In this document: piece by piece, positions 19,205 through 29,092 of the stretch
How positions within the stretch are numbered: position 1 is the stretch's first letter
How the letters are laid out: the number at the start of each line of letters is the position of its first letter
Source: Tenacibaculum adriaticum
Lineage (GTDB): Bacteria; Bacteroidota; Bacteroidia; Flavobacteriales; Flavobacteriaceae
NCBI RefSeq assembly: GCF_008124875.1
Contig: NZ_VNIA01000003.1
Span: forward strand, 310,001 to 374,000
DNA: 64,000 nt
Direction of reading: 5' to 3'
The notes under the pieces: generated by a model
Told to the model about the DNA's origin: nothing
The model's input: only the letters and a program-made list of their open reading frames with translations
The model's database searches: none
Translations under genes and position numbers: made by a program

Positions 19205-19236
19205 AATCCTCACTGCTAATTAAAGCAGCAAGGATT
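19205..19236 (-). terminator. Intercistronic attenuator-like hairpin after the TonB receptor
   Basis: Thirteen paired positions (AATCCTTGCTGCT / AGCAGTGAGGATT with two G-T pairs), followed on the minus strand by TTTAAAAT. It may reduce read-through from the receptor into the rest of the operon. Confidence 0.5.
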
Positions 19237-19247
19237 TGCATTTAATA

Positions 19248-21611
19248 TTAAAATTTATATGAAACAGATAATCTACCATTTATACCTGGTTCAGATTGCC
19301 AATATAAATAGCTACCATAATTTGCACCAGAGTATAAATATTCGTCTAAAATATTATTAATGTTAAGCCCAATTCTCCATGTGTCATTTTTCCAGTTGAT
19401 TCCACCATCTAATCTAAAATAGTCTGGTAAATCGGTTTCATTGTCTGTCCCCCAAGCCCAAGAAGATCTGTCTATTTGATATTGGTATCCTAATGATAAT
19501 CCAAAGCCTTTTAAAGCTGTATTTTTGTTAAAGTTGTAGTTTACCCAACCGTTTGTCATATGCTTAGCATGCCCAGCTATTTTGTTACCAATTAAATCAG
19601 GGTTAGTGTCTTCTGTAATTTCAACGTTAGTGTTTGCATAGTTTAATACTATACCTAACTCATCGGTAATTTGTCCTTGTAAGTCAAATTCAAATCCTTT
19701 TGATTGTACTTCTCCTAATTGTACTGAAAAAGGGTATGAAGTTATATTTCCATCTTCATCTGTTTGAGGATTGTCATAATCTGTGGTAGCAAGATTATTT
19801 TTGGTAATTAAATATGCTGATAAGGCTGCTTGAAGTTTACCATCAAAGAAACTTGTTTTAAAACCACCTTCATAAATAGTTCCTTCAACAGGTTTTGGAG
19901 TTTCTCCTGAAAACAAAGCCGCAGATTCAGCTAAGAATGATTGGTCATATAAACCATATACAGTAATTTGGTTTGTAATATCTGCACTTAAACCAACACG
20001 AGGAGTAAATTTATTCACAGTTTCACTGCCTTGTGGTGTTAATTGGGTATGACGACCTGCTAAAGTAAGTCTGATTTTATTATCTAAAAATTTTAACTCA
20101 TCTTGTGCATAAAAAGAACGGATGTTGTTTCCGTAACCATATGATTTTCTTTGCTCTAGAGGAAGACTTCTGTCAAAAGTAGGATATACAGCGTTTCCAT
20201 AAACAGGATCAAATGTGTTAAATGGAGTTATAACATCAATAGAAGCCGCCTGACTAAAATCTGCTATATATTCCTTTTCAGTAAAATCAAAACCAGCTAA
20301 AATATTATGTTCTACCCCACCTGTATTGAATTTACCATTTGTGTAGATTTGAAAATATTCTCCAGTGGAAATAGCATCCCCTATATTTATCCAACGATCT
20401 GCATTACCATTTTCATCAATAGAATAAGTCCAAGGAGTAGCTCCCTCTTGTTGGAAATTCATCGCAACATATTGAGCTTCAATAGACCAGTTTTCATTAA
20501 ATTGATGTGAGAGTTTATTTAATATACTAACCTCTTTAATTTTAGTACTCGGAAAATTTTTATCAATCATGGTAAAGTTTCTATCTAAACTTGCATAACC
20601 TCTAGATACTGGAGCGAAAACATAGGCAGCCCCTTGAATCATGTCTAAGTTTTGGTATGAAAACTCAGTTAAGAAAGTTGTTTTATCGCTAATTTTATAA
20701 GATAAAGAAGGGGCTATACCGTATCTTTCTGAGTCTTCAAAGTCTCTGTGACTTCCAGTATGTTGATACATAACGTTTAAACGAGATAAAAAGCGCTTAT
20801 CGTCTGTTAAGCTTCCACCTAAATCAACAGCTGCTCTATACGTATCATAGCTTCCAGCCATTAAAGAGATATTTGCTGTTTTTTGTTCAGTAGGCTTTTT
20901 AGTTACCACATTGTAAAAACCTCCAGGTTCACCTGCAGCCATCATAAATCCTGATGGACCTTTTACGAATTCAATGCGGTCAACCATAAACATATCTTCG
21001 GATAAAGGTCCCCAAGAATCTTGAATATTTACTCCGTTTCTGAAAGCTGGTAATCTAAAGCCTCTCATGTTAATTCTTGCAAAAGCTCCCCAGTGTTCAA
21101 TATTACTAACTCCACTTACATTTCTAAAAGCACCTTCTAAAATATTAGTTACCATTTGATTTTCTAGTAATTCACTACTAACAATTTGTACGTTTTGTGG
21201 TAATTGTTTGATTGGTGTTTTTAAACGTAAACTTGAAGATGCTTTTTTTATAACATATGGATTTTTATGTCCATTAACCAACACTTCATTTAATTGTTCT
21301 TCATCTTCTTGTAAAGTGATTTGAGGTAAAGAAGTAGTTTCGTCAGCTTTAATTATAAAAGAAATTTCTTTTGTTAAATAACCTATAAAAGACACTTTTA
21401 AATTATAAGTTCCAGCTTTAATATTTTTAATTAAATATTCACCCGATGTGTTTGTAGTTGTTCCTTTACCTGTTTTTAAAATTGAAATATTCGCGCTTGT
21501 AATAGGTTCGTTATTTTTAGTAACAACACTTCCTTTTAAATCTCCTCTTTGTCCGAAAGTTATTCCAGAAGAGAATAATATAACTATAAATAATATTAAA
21601 TTTTTAATCAT
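19248..21611 (-). CDS. TonB-dependent siderophore receptor
   Basis: 787 residues: signal peptide ending at TFG, CarboxypepD_reg-like beta-sandwich (about 24-105; GDLKGSVVTKNNEPITSANISILKTGKG), plug domain (about 125-240; LKTPIKQLPQNVQIVSSELLENQ, INMRGFRLPAFRNGVN, GPSGFMMAAGEPGG) and a barrel ending in NGRLSVSYKF. The NVQIVSSELL and GFMMAAGEPGGFYNVVTKKP motifs are typical of FhuA/FpvA-like siderophore receptors. It is first in the operon with DUF4198, DUF3325-like, DUF3649-like and PepSY genes, and a divergent AraC gene probably activates it. The siderophore cannot be named. Confidence 0.93.
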   Translation of the reverse strand: MIKNLILFIVILFSSGITFGQRGDLKGSVVTKNNEPITSANISILKTGKGTTTNTSGEYLIKNIKAGTYNLKVSFIGYLTKEISFIIKADETTSLPQITLQEDEEQLNEVLVNGHKNPYVIKKASSSLRLKTPIKQLPQNVQIVSSELLENQMVTNILEGAFRNVSGVSNIEHWGAFARINMRGFRLPAFRNGVNIQDSWGPLSEDMFMVDRIEFVKGPSGFMMAAGEPGGFYNVVTKKPTEQKTANISLMAGSYDTYRAAVDLGGSLTDDKRFLSRLNVMYQHTGSHRDFEDSERYGIAPSLSYKISDKTTFLTEFSYQNLDMIQGAAYVFAPVSRGYASLDRNFTMIDKNFPSTKIKEVSILNKLSHQFNENWSIEAQYVAMNFQQEGATPWTYSIDENGNADRWINIGDAISTGEYFQIYTNGKFNTGGVEHNILAGFDFTEKEYIADFSQAASIDVITPFNTFDPVYGNAVYPTFDRSLPLEQRKSYGYGNNIRSFYAQDELKFLDNKIRLTLAGRHTQLTPQGSETVNKFTPRVGLSADITNQITVYGLYDQSFLAESAALFSGETPKPVEGTIYEGGFKTSFFDGKLQAALSAYLITKNNLATTDYDNPQTDEDGNITSYPFSVQLGEVQSKGFEFDLQGQITDELGIVLNYANTNVEITEDTNPDLIGNKIAGHAKHMTNGWVNYNFNKNTALKGFGLSLGYQYQIDRSSWAWGTDNETDLPDYFRLDGGINWKNDTWRIGLNINNILDEYLYSGANYGSYLYWQSEPGINGRLSVSYKF

Positions 21612-21650
21612 TAGATTTGTTATTTGTATTTAGTCTAAATAAATTTGTTG

Positions 21651-21658
21651 CAAATTTA
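21651..21658 (-). promoter_or_regulatory. -7 element of the siderophore receptor operon
   Basis: Minus strand TAAATTTG matches TAnnTTTG, 40 bases before the receptor ATG. No -33 TTG is present at the usual spacing, as expected for a promoter that needs an activator; the AraC direct repeats begin 23 bases upstream. Confidence 0.55.
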
Positions 21659-21681
21659 GAAAAGCTTATTACTAAAAAAAT

Positions 21682-21710
21682 GACGTGATTTGGATAAAAA
21701 AAGACGTGAT
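21682..21710. promoter_or_regulatory. Direct repeat GACGTGAT x2, 21 bp apart: candidate AraC activator site
   Basis: GACGTGAT occurs at 21682-21689 and 21703-21710, exactly 21 bp (two helical turns) apart, in the gap between the divergent receptor and AraC genes. AraC-family dimers typically bind such paired direct repeats. The site abuts the receptor promoter where an activator would touch polymerase and overlaps the AraC start codon, which would give repression of the AraC gene by its own product. Confidence 0.6.
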
Positions 21711-22679
21711 ATCGAAAATTGTGGAATATTAGATTTAGCTCAGCTAAATCAGACATTTGTAGAGTGTATTTCAAAGAAAAAACAATCATCTATTGATGAA
21801 GGAGTTTTCTATAAAGAGTTTTGTTTATTACCAAAATTTGGAGAAGGAAATATAATAGAAATCACTTTTGAAGGAGTTGAGATAGCAATTTATAGATATA
21901 CGCTAAGTAAAGATTATCTCGTTTATTTTAAAGGAGTAGAAGATGCAATTAAACTTTCTTTTTTATTAGAAGGAGAGAAAATCGCTTCGATGAATGAAGC
22001 AGCAGAGGACATTTTATACGAAAATCAAGAATCTTATATGGTAAGTTTAGATTCTTATAAAGGTGCTGTGAAAATTTCTGGAAATAAACCTTTAAATGAA
22101 ATTCAAATTAAAATGACACGGGAATTTTTATATAAACAAGGTTTACCAGAAGATTTTAATTTTAAAAAATTTACGGATGATAGTCTTATAATACCCATTA
22201 CAGATGAACTGTTATCTATTTTAAATAATTTACAAAATATTACTTTAAAAGGACTGTCTAGAAAAATATTTTTAGAAGCTAAAGTGTTAGAACTTTTAGC
22301 ATTTCAAATTGATAATTATAAAAAGTTTAAAATAGACTTTGTAGAGGATTATAAAGACAAAACAATTAAAAAGCTGTATTTATTAAAACAATTTTTGAAA
22401 GACAATTTGCATGACAATTTTTCATTAAAACAATTGTCAAGAGAGTTTTTATTAAACGAACAGGTTTTGAAAAACGATTTTAAAAGAGTTTTTGGTAAAA
22501 CAGTTTCTGAATATTTTTTCAACGAAAAGATGATTAAAGCAAAAGAATTATTAAGAAGTACTCAAATACCAGTATATGAAGTTGCAGAAGAAATAGGGTA
22601 TAAAAATGCAACACATTTTAGTGCAGCATTTAAAAGAAGTTTTGGAGTAACACCCAAGAAATATAGGAGTATCTTATAA
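21690..22679 (+). CDS. AraC family transcriptional regulator (siderophore-responsive type)
   Basis: 329 residues from a TTG start; a TGA at 21681 blocks any longer frame and the next in-frame ATG is deep inside the protein. The N-terminal 220 residues are a ligand-binding region without cysteine or metal motifs. The C-terminal 100 residues hold two helix-turn-helix units: DNFSLKQLSREFLLNEQVLKNDFKRVFG and IPVYEVAEEIGYKNATHFSAAFKRSFGVTPKKY. The arrangement beside a siderophore receptor recalls PchR and YbtA, which activate uptake genes when the siderophore is present. It is divergent from the receptor operon with 78 bases between. Confidence 0.88.
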   Translation: MDKKRRDIENCGILDLAQLNQTFVECISKKKQSSIDEGVFYKEFCLLPKFGEGNIIEITFEGVEIAIYRYTLSKDYLVYFKGVEDAIKLSFLLEGEKIASMNEAAEDILYENQESYMVSLDSYKGAVKISGNKPLNEIQIKMTREFLYKQGLPEDFNFKKFTDDSLIIPITDELLSILNNLQNITLKGLSRKIFLEAKVLELLAFQIDNYKKFKIDFVEDYKDKTIKKLYLLKQFLKDNLHDNFSLKQLSREFLLNEQVLKNDFKRVFGKTVSEYFFNEKMIKAKELLRSTQIPVYEVAEEIGYKNATHFSAAFKRSFGVTPKKYRSIL

Positions 22680-22766
22680 AAAAATTAAAACTTAAGTCAG
22701 TATGTAAATATACAAGTTATAAAAATATTTTAACTTCTAATTTTCTTCTGGTTAATTAAATAGTTG

Positions 22767-23354
22767 TTAAAAATAAGGGTTTGAATACTTTGAAGTTGTA
22801 ATGCCTCTTAAATTATTTATTATTATATGCTGAAGTAATGTGTCTAAACTATGCTCATCAAAAAGATTTTTGTTTTGAAAGAGAACATTTTCCATTCTTA
22901 AAAAGTATAATTCACAGACCAATTTTAGATCAATGTTTTCTCTTATATATCCTATTTTCCGTGCTTCTATTAAAAATTGATGGACTGTTTCTAAAACAAT
23001 TTCTGTTTTAAAATTTTCAAAAAGGGCATTGGCTTTGGGATAATATTTCTTTAAACCAAACAAAAAAGAAGGCTTAAAATATTCTAAATATTTTAAGCCT
23101 ATTTTATAAATTACTATGATTTTTTCAATAGGATCTTCAATTTTATCAATTGCTTCTGTATATTCTTCTGTATAATTTTCTATTAAAAATAAAATACTAT
23201 TTGAGACAAGATCTTCTTTGTTTTTAAAATATTTATAAATAGTCTTTTTAGAAATTCCCAAGTCTTTTGAAAGCTCATCCAAAGTAAAAGATTTACTTCC
23301 AAATTTTAAAAATTTAGTAATGGAGCATTCTAAAAGAAACCTTTTATTGATCAT
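22767..23354 (-). CDS. TetR family transcriptional regulator
   Basis: 195 residues. The N-terminal helix-turn-helix (SFTLDELSKDLGISKKTIYKYFKNKEDLV) is diagnostic of TetR/AcrR; the rest is an all-helical ligand-binding part. It is the last gene of the efflux operon, 24 bases after the outer-membrane factor gene, so its level would follow that of the pump. The operon therefore carries a regulator at each end. Its operator is not evident in the window, and it may also act elsewhere. Confidence 0.9.
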   Translation of the reverse strand: MINKRFLLECSITKFLKFGSKSFTLDELSKDLGISKKTIYKYFKNKEDLVSNSILFLIENYTEEYTEAIDKIEDPIEKIIVIYKIGLKYLEYFKPSFLFGLKKYYPKANALFENFKTEIVLETVHQFLIEARKIGYIRENIDLKLVCELYFLRMENVLFQNKNLFDEHSLDTLLQHIIINNLRGITTSKYSNPYF

Positions 23355-23378
23355 TTTTAATGTTTATAACGCTAAAAA

Positions 23379-24776
23379 TTATTGCCAACCCCCACCTAGT
23401 GCTTTGTATAAATCCACAACAGATTTTAACTGATTGTATTTAATAGATATTAAACTTAACCTAGAGTTTAAAGCATTTTCTTGAGCAACTAAAACTTCTA
23501 AATAGTTAGCATATCCATTGTTTAATAATTCTGTTGAATATTCGCTGGCTAAATTATAAGCGTTATATTCCTTTTGTTTCACTTCAATTTTTTCGGTTAC
23601 AGATTGATACGTAAACAAAGCATCTGAAACTTCTTTGCTTGCTACTAAAAAGGCTTGTTTAAATTGTAACCGCGCCTGTTCTTGCTGTGCTTGAGACACT
23701 TCGTATTGCGTTTTAATTTTTCTACCGTTAAAAATAGGCTGAGTTAAACCACCAACTAAAGTTGCAAATAGAGAATTTGTATTAAAAAAATTGTCAAAAT
23801 CTAAACTTTGAAGTCCTCCTGAAGCAGATAAAGTAAGTGACGGATAAAAATTACTTCTAGCGACATTTGTTAGTTCAAAAGCTTGCATTAATTTATATTC
23901 TGCGGCCATAAGATCTGGTCTATTGCTCAATAATTGAGATGGCACACCGGTGTTTAAATCTGTTGCTATAACTTGACTTTCTAGAGTACTTCTATTTATA
24001 TTTTCTGGCACTTTCCCCAACAAAATAGACATTGTGTTTTCAAGCAAACGCTCTTGAATTTTTAAATCGATTAAAATGGCCTGAGCAGTATACAATTGAG
24101 CTTCTGTTTGTTTTACACCAACTTCGGTAACATTTCCAGCATCTTTTAAAGCAGTTGTAGTCTCTAAACTTTTTTCTCTATTCCCTATGGTTTCTTCAGT
24201 GATTTTTATTTGCTCATCAGTAGAAAGTAATTGATAATAAATCGTTGATACTTGAGCTATGAGTTCAGTTTTAACTGCTTTATGTGCTGCAACAGTCTGT
24301 AAGTACGATGCATTATAAGCACGTTTATTGCTTCTTATTTTACCCCAAATATCTGCTTCCCAAGATAAATTACCTGCTAATTCGTAGGAATCTAACGAAG
24401 GGAAAGCGCTTCCAAACTGGCTGTTTTCAGAATTTTCTTGATGCGTATATTTTGCGCTTCCATTTAAAGTTGGAAAATACCCTGCTTTACCTTGTTTAAG
24501 ATAAGCTTCGGCTGCTACTATTTGCTGTAAAGCGACTCTAATATCTATATTATTAGTCAATGCCTCTTCAATATAACCTTGCAATACAGGGTCTGTAAAC
24601 ATTTCTTTCCAAGGCACTTGAGCCATAGATAAACTGTCTTTAGAAATACTGCTTGTAAAATATTGCTCTTGATTTATTACTTCTGGTCTTACATATTCTT
24701 TTGCCGAAAAACAAGATGTTAATAGCATTGGAATACTTATAATTAGTAATAAACTATATATTTTATTTTTTTTCAT
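23379..24776 (-). CDS. Outer-membrane efflux factor of RND pump (TolC/NodT family lipoprotein)
   Basis: 465 residues, with a lipobox ending at Cys22 (MLLTSC) that marks an outer-membrane lipoprotein as in OprM and CusC. Two long coiled helical halves follow, each with the TolC-type AEAYLKQGKAGYFPTLNGSAKYT / NVARSNFYPSLTLSASGGL motif, and the typical LSNRPDLMAAEYKLMQA sequence. It forms the trimeric exit duct for the RND permease encoded 4 bases upstream. Fully consistent length and motifs. Confidence 0.93.
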   Translation of the reverse strand: MKKNKIYSLLLIISIPMLLTSCFSAKEYVRPEVINQEQYFTSSISKDSLSMAQVPWKEMFTDPVLQGYIEEALTNNIDIRVALQQIVAAEAYLKQGKAGYFPTLNGSAKYTHQENSENSQFGSAFPSLDSYELAGNLSWEADIWGKIRSNKRAYNASYLQTVAAHKAVKTELIAQVSTIYYQLLSTDEQIKITEETIGNREKSLETTTALKDAGNVTEVGVKQTEAQLYTAQAILIDLKIQERLLENTMSILLGKVPENINRSTLESQVIATDLNTGVPSQLLSNRPDLMAAEYKLMQAFELTNVARSNFYPSLTLSASGGLQSLDFDNFFNTNSLFATLVGGLTQPIFNGRKIKTQYEVSQAQQEQARLQFKQAFLVASKEVSDALFTYQSVTEKIEVKQKEYNAYNLASEYSTELLNNGYANYLEVLVAQENALNSRLSLISIKYNQLKSVVDLYKALGGGWQ

Positions 24777-24780
24777 TGTT

Positions 24781-27700
24781 CTAGTTTTCTAATGCGTTGT
24801 CTTCATTAATTATTTTTGGGACTGGAGCTCCAGTCATTTTTTCTTGTAGCCATTGGAATAGAATAAATAATATTGGAATTACAAATACTCCTAGAATAGT
24901 TCCTATTAACATTCCTCCAGCGGCACCTGTACCAATAGACCTGTTTCCTTCGGCACCAACTCCTTTTGCGAGCACAAGAGGCATTAATCCTAAAATAAAG
25001 GCAAAAGAGGTCATTAAAATAGGACGTAAACGTGCTTTTGCTCCGTCAATAGCTGCATTTACAATAGATTCACCTCTTCTACGACGTTGTGATGCGAATT
25101 CTACAATTAAAATTGCATTTTTAGCAAGCAAACCAATAAGCATAATCAGGGCAATTTGAAAATAAATATTGTTTTCCAGTCCTGAAAACTTCGTGCTTAT
25201 ATAGGCTCCAAAAACTCCAAAAGGAATTGAAAGCACAACTGCTAGTGGTAAAACATAACTTTCATATTGTGCACTTAATAAAAAGTAAACAAAAAGAATG
25301 CTAAGTATAAAAATAAAGGTTGTTTGGTTTCCTGCATTTACTTCCTCACGTGTTAAACCAGAATATGCAACTGTGTAGTTACTTGGTAATTTTGCGACTT
25401 CTTCTTCAATGACTCTAATGGCATCACCTGTACTAAAACCTGAATTTGTAGCACCTGTAATAGTTGTAGAATTAAATAGGTTAAAACGTGTTACCGACTG
25501 TGGACCATATACTCGTTTTAAGTTTACAAACTGTGTAATAGGTGTCATTTCCCCACTGTCTGTTCTAACATACATACTGTTTAACGCTTCTACGTCGGCT
25601 CTATCTTCTGGTAAAGATTGAATATACACACGGAATTGTTTTCCGAAGCGTGAAAAATCTGAGGCATAAACACCTCCTATATAACCTTGTAATGTAGAGA
25701 AAATACTGTTTATTGGCACTCCTTTCTCTTTCGCTAAAGGGACATTGACATCCATTTCATATTGTGGATATTTAGTGTTGAAAGAAGATTGTGCATATTG
25801 AATTTCAGGATGCTGCATTAAAGCTCCTGCAAACTCTTGATTCACTTTGTCTAAGTCTGTAAATTTACCTCCAAATTTATCCAATAAATTCACCTCAAAA
25901 CCTGCAGAGTTACCAAACCCTCGAATACTTGGTGGCGAAAAGAAAATAATATTTGCTTTTGGAATAGAGCCAACAATACCAAATAACTTACCTGTAATAG
26001 CTTGAGTTGACAAAGATGGATCTTCACGATCTTTCCAATCGGCAAGTTTTATAATTCCAAAACCATAGTTTGTACCCGCACCACTAATTAAGCTTCGTCC
26101 TTTAATAAAAGATACACCTATAACTCCTGGTAAATTATTTACTTTTTCATATAACTCTTTTGTTACTTCGTTGGTTCTATCTAAAGACGCACCCACAGGT
26201 AATTCTATATTCGCAAAAATAATTCCTCTATCTTCATTAGGCACAAATCCAGTAGGAGTTGTTTTAGAAGCCCAAAAAATTCCCACAATAGCTAAAACTA
26301 ATAATAAAGCTGGCACCCATTTTCTTTTGTATAAAAATTGAAGTGAGTTTCCATATTTCTCTATCGTTGCATTAAATCCGCGGTTAAAAAGTGTGTAAAA
26401 ACGTTGTATTGGGCTTTTGCTTTTTAATTCCTCACCATCTGTATGTGTTTTTAACAATAATGCACATAAAGCAGGACTTAACGTTAGGGCGTTAACTGCC
26501 GATATTAAAATAGCGATAATTAAAGTAACTCCAAATTGTTTGTAAAACACACCTGTTGGCCCAGTTACAAAGGTTACTGGAATGAATACAGCAGCCATTA
26601 CCAAAGTAATAGAAACAATAGCTCCTGATATTTCGCTCATTGCTTTTACCGTTGCACTTTTAGGGTTCTTTTCTCCTGCATCCATTTTGGAGTGTACTGC
26701 TTCTACAACCACAATGGCATCATCTACCACAATACCAATGGCAAGAACAAGCGCAAATAACGTTAGTAAGTTAATTGAATATCCGAATACATTTAGGAAG
26801 AAAAAGGTTCCTATGATAGAAACTGGAACTGCTATTGCAGGAATTAATGTAGAACGGAAATCTTGTAAGAAGATAAATACCACGATAAATACCAGTAAAA
26901 AGGCTTCTAATAATGTGCTAACTACTTTATCTATAGAGGCTGTTAAAAACAGACTTGTATCGTACGGAATAAAAATATCCAATCCTTTTGGTAAATCCTT
27001 TTTAACACTATCTAAAGTAATTTTAATGTTTTCTATAATTTCTTGTGCATTAGAGCCTTTTGTTTGGAAAACTCCCATAAATACAGCCGGATGCCCTAAA
27101 CTCATAGCATTAGAAGAATACGATTGTGCATCCAGTTCAATAGTTGCAACATCGTTTAAACGTAAAAATTCTCCGTTTCCAAGTGCTTTTACAATAATAT
27201 CACCGTATTGCTTTTCTTCTTTAAATCGGCCGCTATACTTTAAAACATATGAAAATGCTTCACCATTATTTTCACCAAGAGATCCTGCAGCAGCTTCTAA
27301 ATTTTGCTCTTTAAGTGCAGCAGAAATATCAGAAGGAATTAAATTATATGCCGCTAATTTTTCTGGATTTAACCAAATACGCATAGCATAATCTTGCTGA
27401 GAAAACACACTAACATCTCCAACTCCGTTAATACGTTGCAAGGCAGGAATCACATTAATTCTTAAGTAATTTTGAATAAAAGTAGCATCATAATCTTTAT
27501 TTTCTGAATACAGCGATAAGAACATTAAGGCGCTCGTTTCTTGTTTTTGTGTCGTTACTCCTGTTTGAATTACCTCTTGTGGCAATAATGGATTGGCACG
27601 TGCTACACGGTTTTGAACATTTACAGCCGCAACATCGGCATTCATATTTTGATCAAAATAAACAGTGATGTCAGCTGTACCATTATTAGAAGCTGTTGAA

Positions 27701-27936
27701 GTAATATAAGTCATTCCTTCTACACCATTGATTTGCTCTTCAATAGGAATGATAACACTTTCTAAAACCGTTTCAGCATTGGCTCCAGGATAATTTGCTG
27801 TAACCTTAATCGTAGGAGGTGCAATATCTGGATATTGTTCTATGGGTAAACTCGTAATACTTATAAACCCAAGTAGTAATATAATAATAGAAATAACTGT
27901 AGAAAGTACAGGTCTTTCAATGAATGTTTTTAACAT
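24781..27936 (-). CDS. RND multidrug efflux permease (HAE1/AcrB family)
   Basis: 1051 residues, the usual AcrB length. It begins MLKTFIERPVLSTVISIIILLLG and has twelve membrane helices with two large periplasmic loops. The proton-relay pair in helix 4 is Asp405-Asp406 (GIVVDDAIVVVEAVHS), and LPIEQYPDIAPPTIKVTANYPGA opens the first pore domain. Members export drugs, bile salts, dyes or solvents using the proton gradient. It is the central gene of the GbsR-MFP-RND-OMF-TetR operon. Confidence 0.96.
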   Translation of the reverse strand: MLKTFIERPVLSTVISIIILLLGFISITSLPIEQYPDIAPPTIKVTANYPGANAETVLESVIIPIEEQINGVEGMTYITSTASNNGTADITVYFDQNMNADVAAVNVQNRVARANPLLPQEVIQTGVTTQKQETSALMFLSLYSENKDYDATFIQNYLRINVIPALQRINGVGDVSVFSQQDYAMRIWLNPEKLAAYNLIPSDISAALKEQNLEAAAGSLGENNGEAFSYVLKYSGRFKEEKQYGDIIVKALGNGEFLRLNDVATIELDAQSYSSNAMSLGHPAVFMGVFQTKGSNAQEIIENIKITLDSVKKDLPKGLDIFIPYDTSLFLTASIDKVVSTLLEAFLLVFIVVFIFLQDFRSTLIPAIAVPVSIIGTFFFLNVFGYSINLLTLFALVLAIGIVVDDAIVVVEAVHSKMDAGEKNPKSATVKAMSEISGAIVSITLVMAAVFIPVTFVTGPTGVFYKQFGVTLIIAILISAVNALTLSPALCALLLKTHTDGEELKSKSPIQRFYTLFNRGFNATIEKYGNSLQFLYKRKWVPALLLVLAIVGIFWASKTTPTGFVPNEDRGIIFANIELPVGASLDRTNEVTKELYEKVNNLPGVIGVSFIKGRSLISGAGTNYGFGIIKLADWKDREDPSLSTQAITGKLFGIVGSIPKANIIFFSPPSIRGFGNSAGFEVNLLDKFGGKFTDLDKVNQEFAGALMQHPEIQYAQSSFNTKYPQYEMDVNVPLAKEKGVPINSIFSTLQGYIGGVYASDFSRFGKQFRVYIQSLPEDRADVEALNSMYVRTDSGEMTPITQFVNLKRVYGPQSVTRFNLFNSTTITGATNSGFSTGDAIRVIEEEVAKLPSNYTVAYSGLTREEVNAGNQTTFIFILSILFVYFLLSAQYESYVLPLAVVLSIPFGVFGAYISTKFSGLENNIYFQIALIMLIGLLAKNAILIVEFASQRRRRGESIVNAAIDGAKARLRPILMTSFAFILGLMPLVLAKGVGAEGNRSIGTGAAGGMLIGTILGVFVIPILFILFQWLQEKMTGAPVPKIINEDNALEN

Positions 27937-27949
27937 AACTTATAGTTTT

Positions 27950-29083
27950 CTAATTCTTAAACAATACTTTAATAGGTTGAATAATGCTATCAAAAGCTAC
28001 TTCTTGTGGGGTAATAGCTGTATCGTTACGTAGTTTTCCAACACCTTCCACAACAATTTTATCACCAGCTTTTAAGCCAGATTCTACGATGTAAAGATTG
28101 TCTACACTTGCTTTAACATTTATTATTGAAGAGCTTACTTTATTATCTTCTCCTAGTTTAAAAATAATTATTTTCCCTTGTTGTTCATATGTTGCTCCTT
28201 GAGGCACAACAAGCATATTTTCATAAGTAACAGGTATTTGAATTTTACCGCTGTTACCATTTGTAAGTAATTGGTTTGGGTTGTCAAAAACAGCCCTAAA
28301 ACTTACAGTACCAGTGTTTTGATTTATTTGCCCAGTGCTCGTTTCAATTTTTCCTTTTTGAGGATACGTTTTTCCATTTGCTAGTATTAAATCGACTCTT
28401 GGGAAATTATTAATCTTCTCTTCTAAATTTTTTCCTTTAGTATTCTGGATAAAATCTAAGTACTTCGCTTCATTCATTGTGAAAAAAGCATAGACTTGTT
28501 TAATGTCACTCACTGTTGTTAAAGGAGTTTCATCACTTGGACTCACAAGCGACCCTTCTCTAAATGGAATAGCTCCCACATAACCATCTATAGGGCTTTT
28601 AACAGTGGCATACCCGATATTTGCTGCAACACTATTATAATTAGCTTTTGCTTGTGCCAGATTAGCTTTTGCTGTTTCTAGCTGAACATTGCTAATAATA
28701 CCTTTTTCTACTAATGGAACCAGTTTGTCTATTTCTACCTGAGCTACATTTACTCTTGCTTTTGCTGCTCCTGCATCTTGACTTAATGATTGTGTTTCCA
28801 GTTTAAATAAAGTTTGACCTTTTCTAACTTTTTGACCTTCATCTACAAATACTTTTTGAATGTATCCAGATACTTTTGCTCTTACATCACTGTTAATAAC
28901 ACCTTCAATATTTGTAGGATAGGTTTCAAACCCTGTTACTGTTTTATTTTGTACATGAGAAACAGGGAAAGTGGCTGGTGGTCTTTGTGCTGCTTGTTTA
29001 TTTTGTTGTTTATCAGCACAACTTGATATTAGTAAAATACTTAAGCTTAATACTAACATTACATATTGGTTAATCTTTATCAT
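27950..29083 (-). CDS. Periplasmic adaptor (membrane fusion protein) of RND pump
   Basis: 377 residues with lipobox ILLISSC (Cys22), so anchored by a lipid to the inner membrane. The order is typical of AcrA: first barrel-sandwich half (GVINSDVRAKVSGYIQKVFVDEGQKVRKGQTLFKLE), helical hairpin (about 90-145), second half (YATVKSPIDGYVGAIPFREGSLV), beta-barrel domain and a membrane-proximal end (VESGLKAGDKIVVEGVGKLRN). It links the permease and the outer-membrane factor. The gene is 9 bases after the GbsR gene and 13 before the permease. Confidence 0.94.
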   Translation of the reverse strand: MIKINQYVMLVLSLSILLISSCADKQQNKQAAQRPPATFPVSHVQNKTVTGFETYPTNIEGVINSDVRAKVSGYIQKVFVDEGQKVRKGQTLFKLETQSLSQDAGAAKARVNVAQVEIDKLVPLVEKGIISNVQLETAKANLAQAKANYNSVAANIGYATVKSPIDGYVGAIPFREGSLVSPSDETPLTTVSDIKQVYAFFTMNEAKYLDFIQNTKGKNLEEKINNFPRVDLILANGKTYPQKGKIETSTGQINQNTGTVSFRAVFDNPNQLLTNGNSGKIQIPVTYENMLVVPQGATYEQQGKIIIFKLGEDNKVSSSIINVKASVDNLYIVESGLKAGDKIVVEGVGKLRNDTAITPQEVAFDSIIQPIKVLFKN

Positions 29084-29092
29084 TATTTAAGG

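Noticed and set aside
26582..27391. 269-codon plus-strand ORF
   Set aside because: It lies wholly inside the RND permease gene on the opposite strand; its translation is low-complexity and has no family features.
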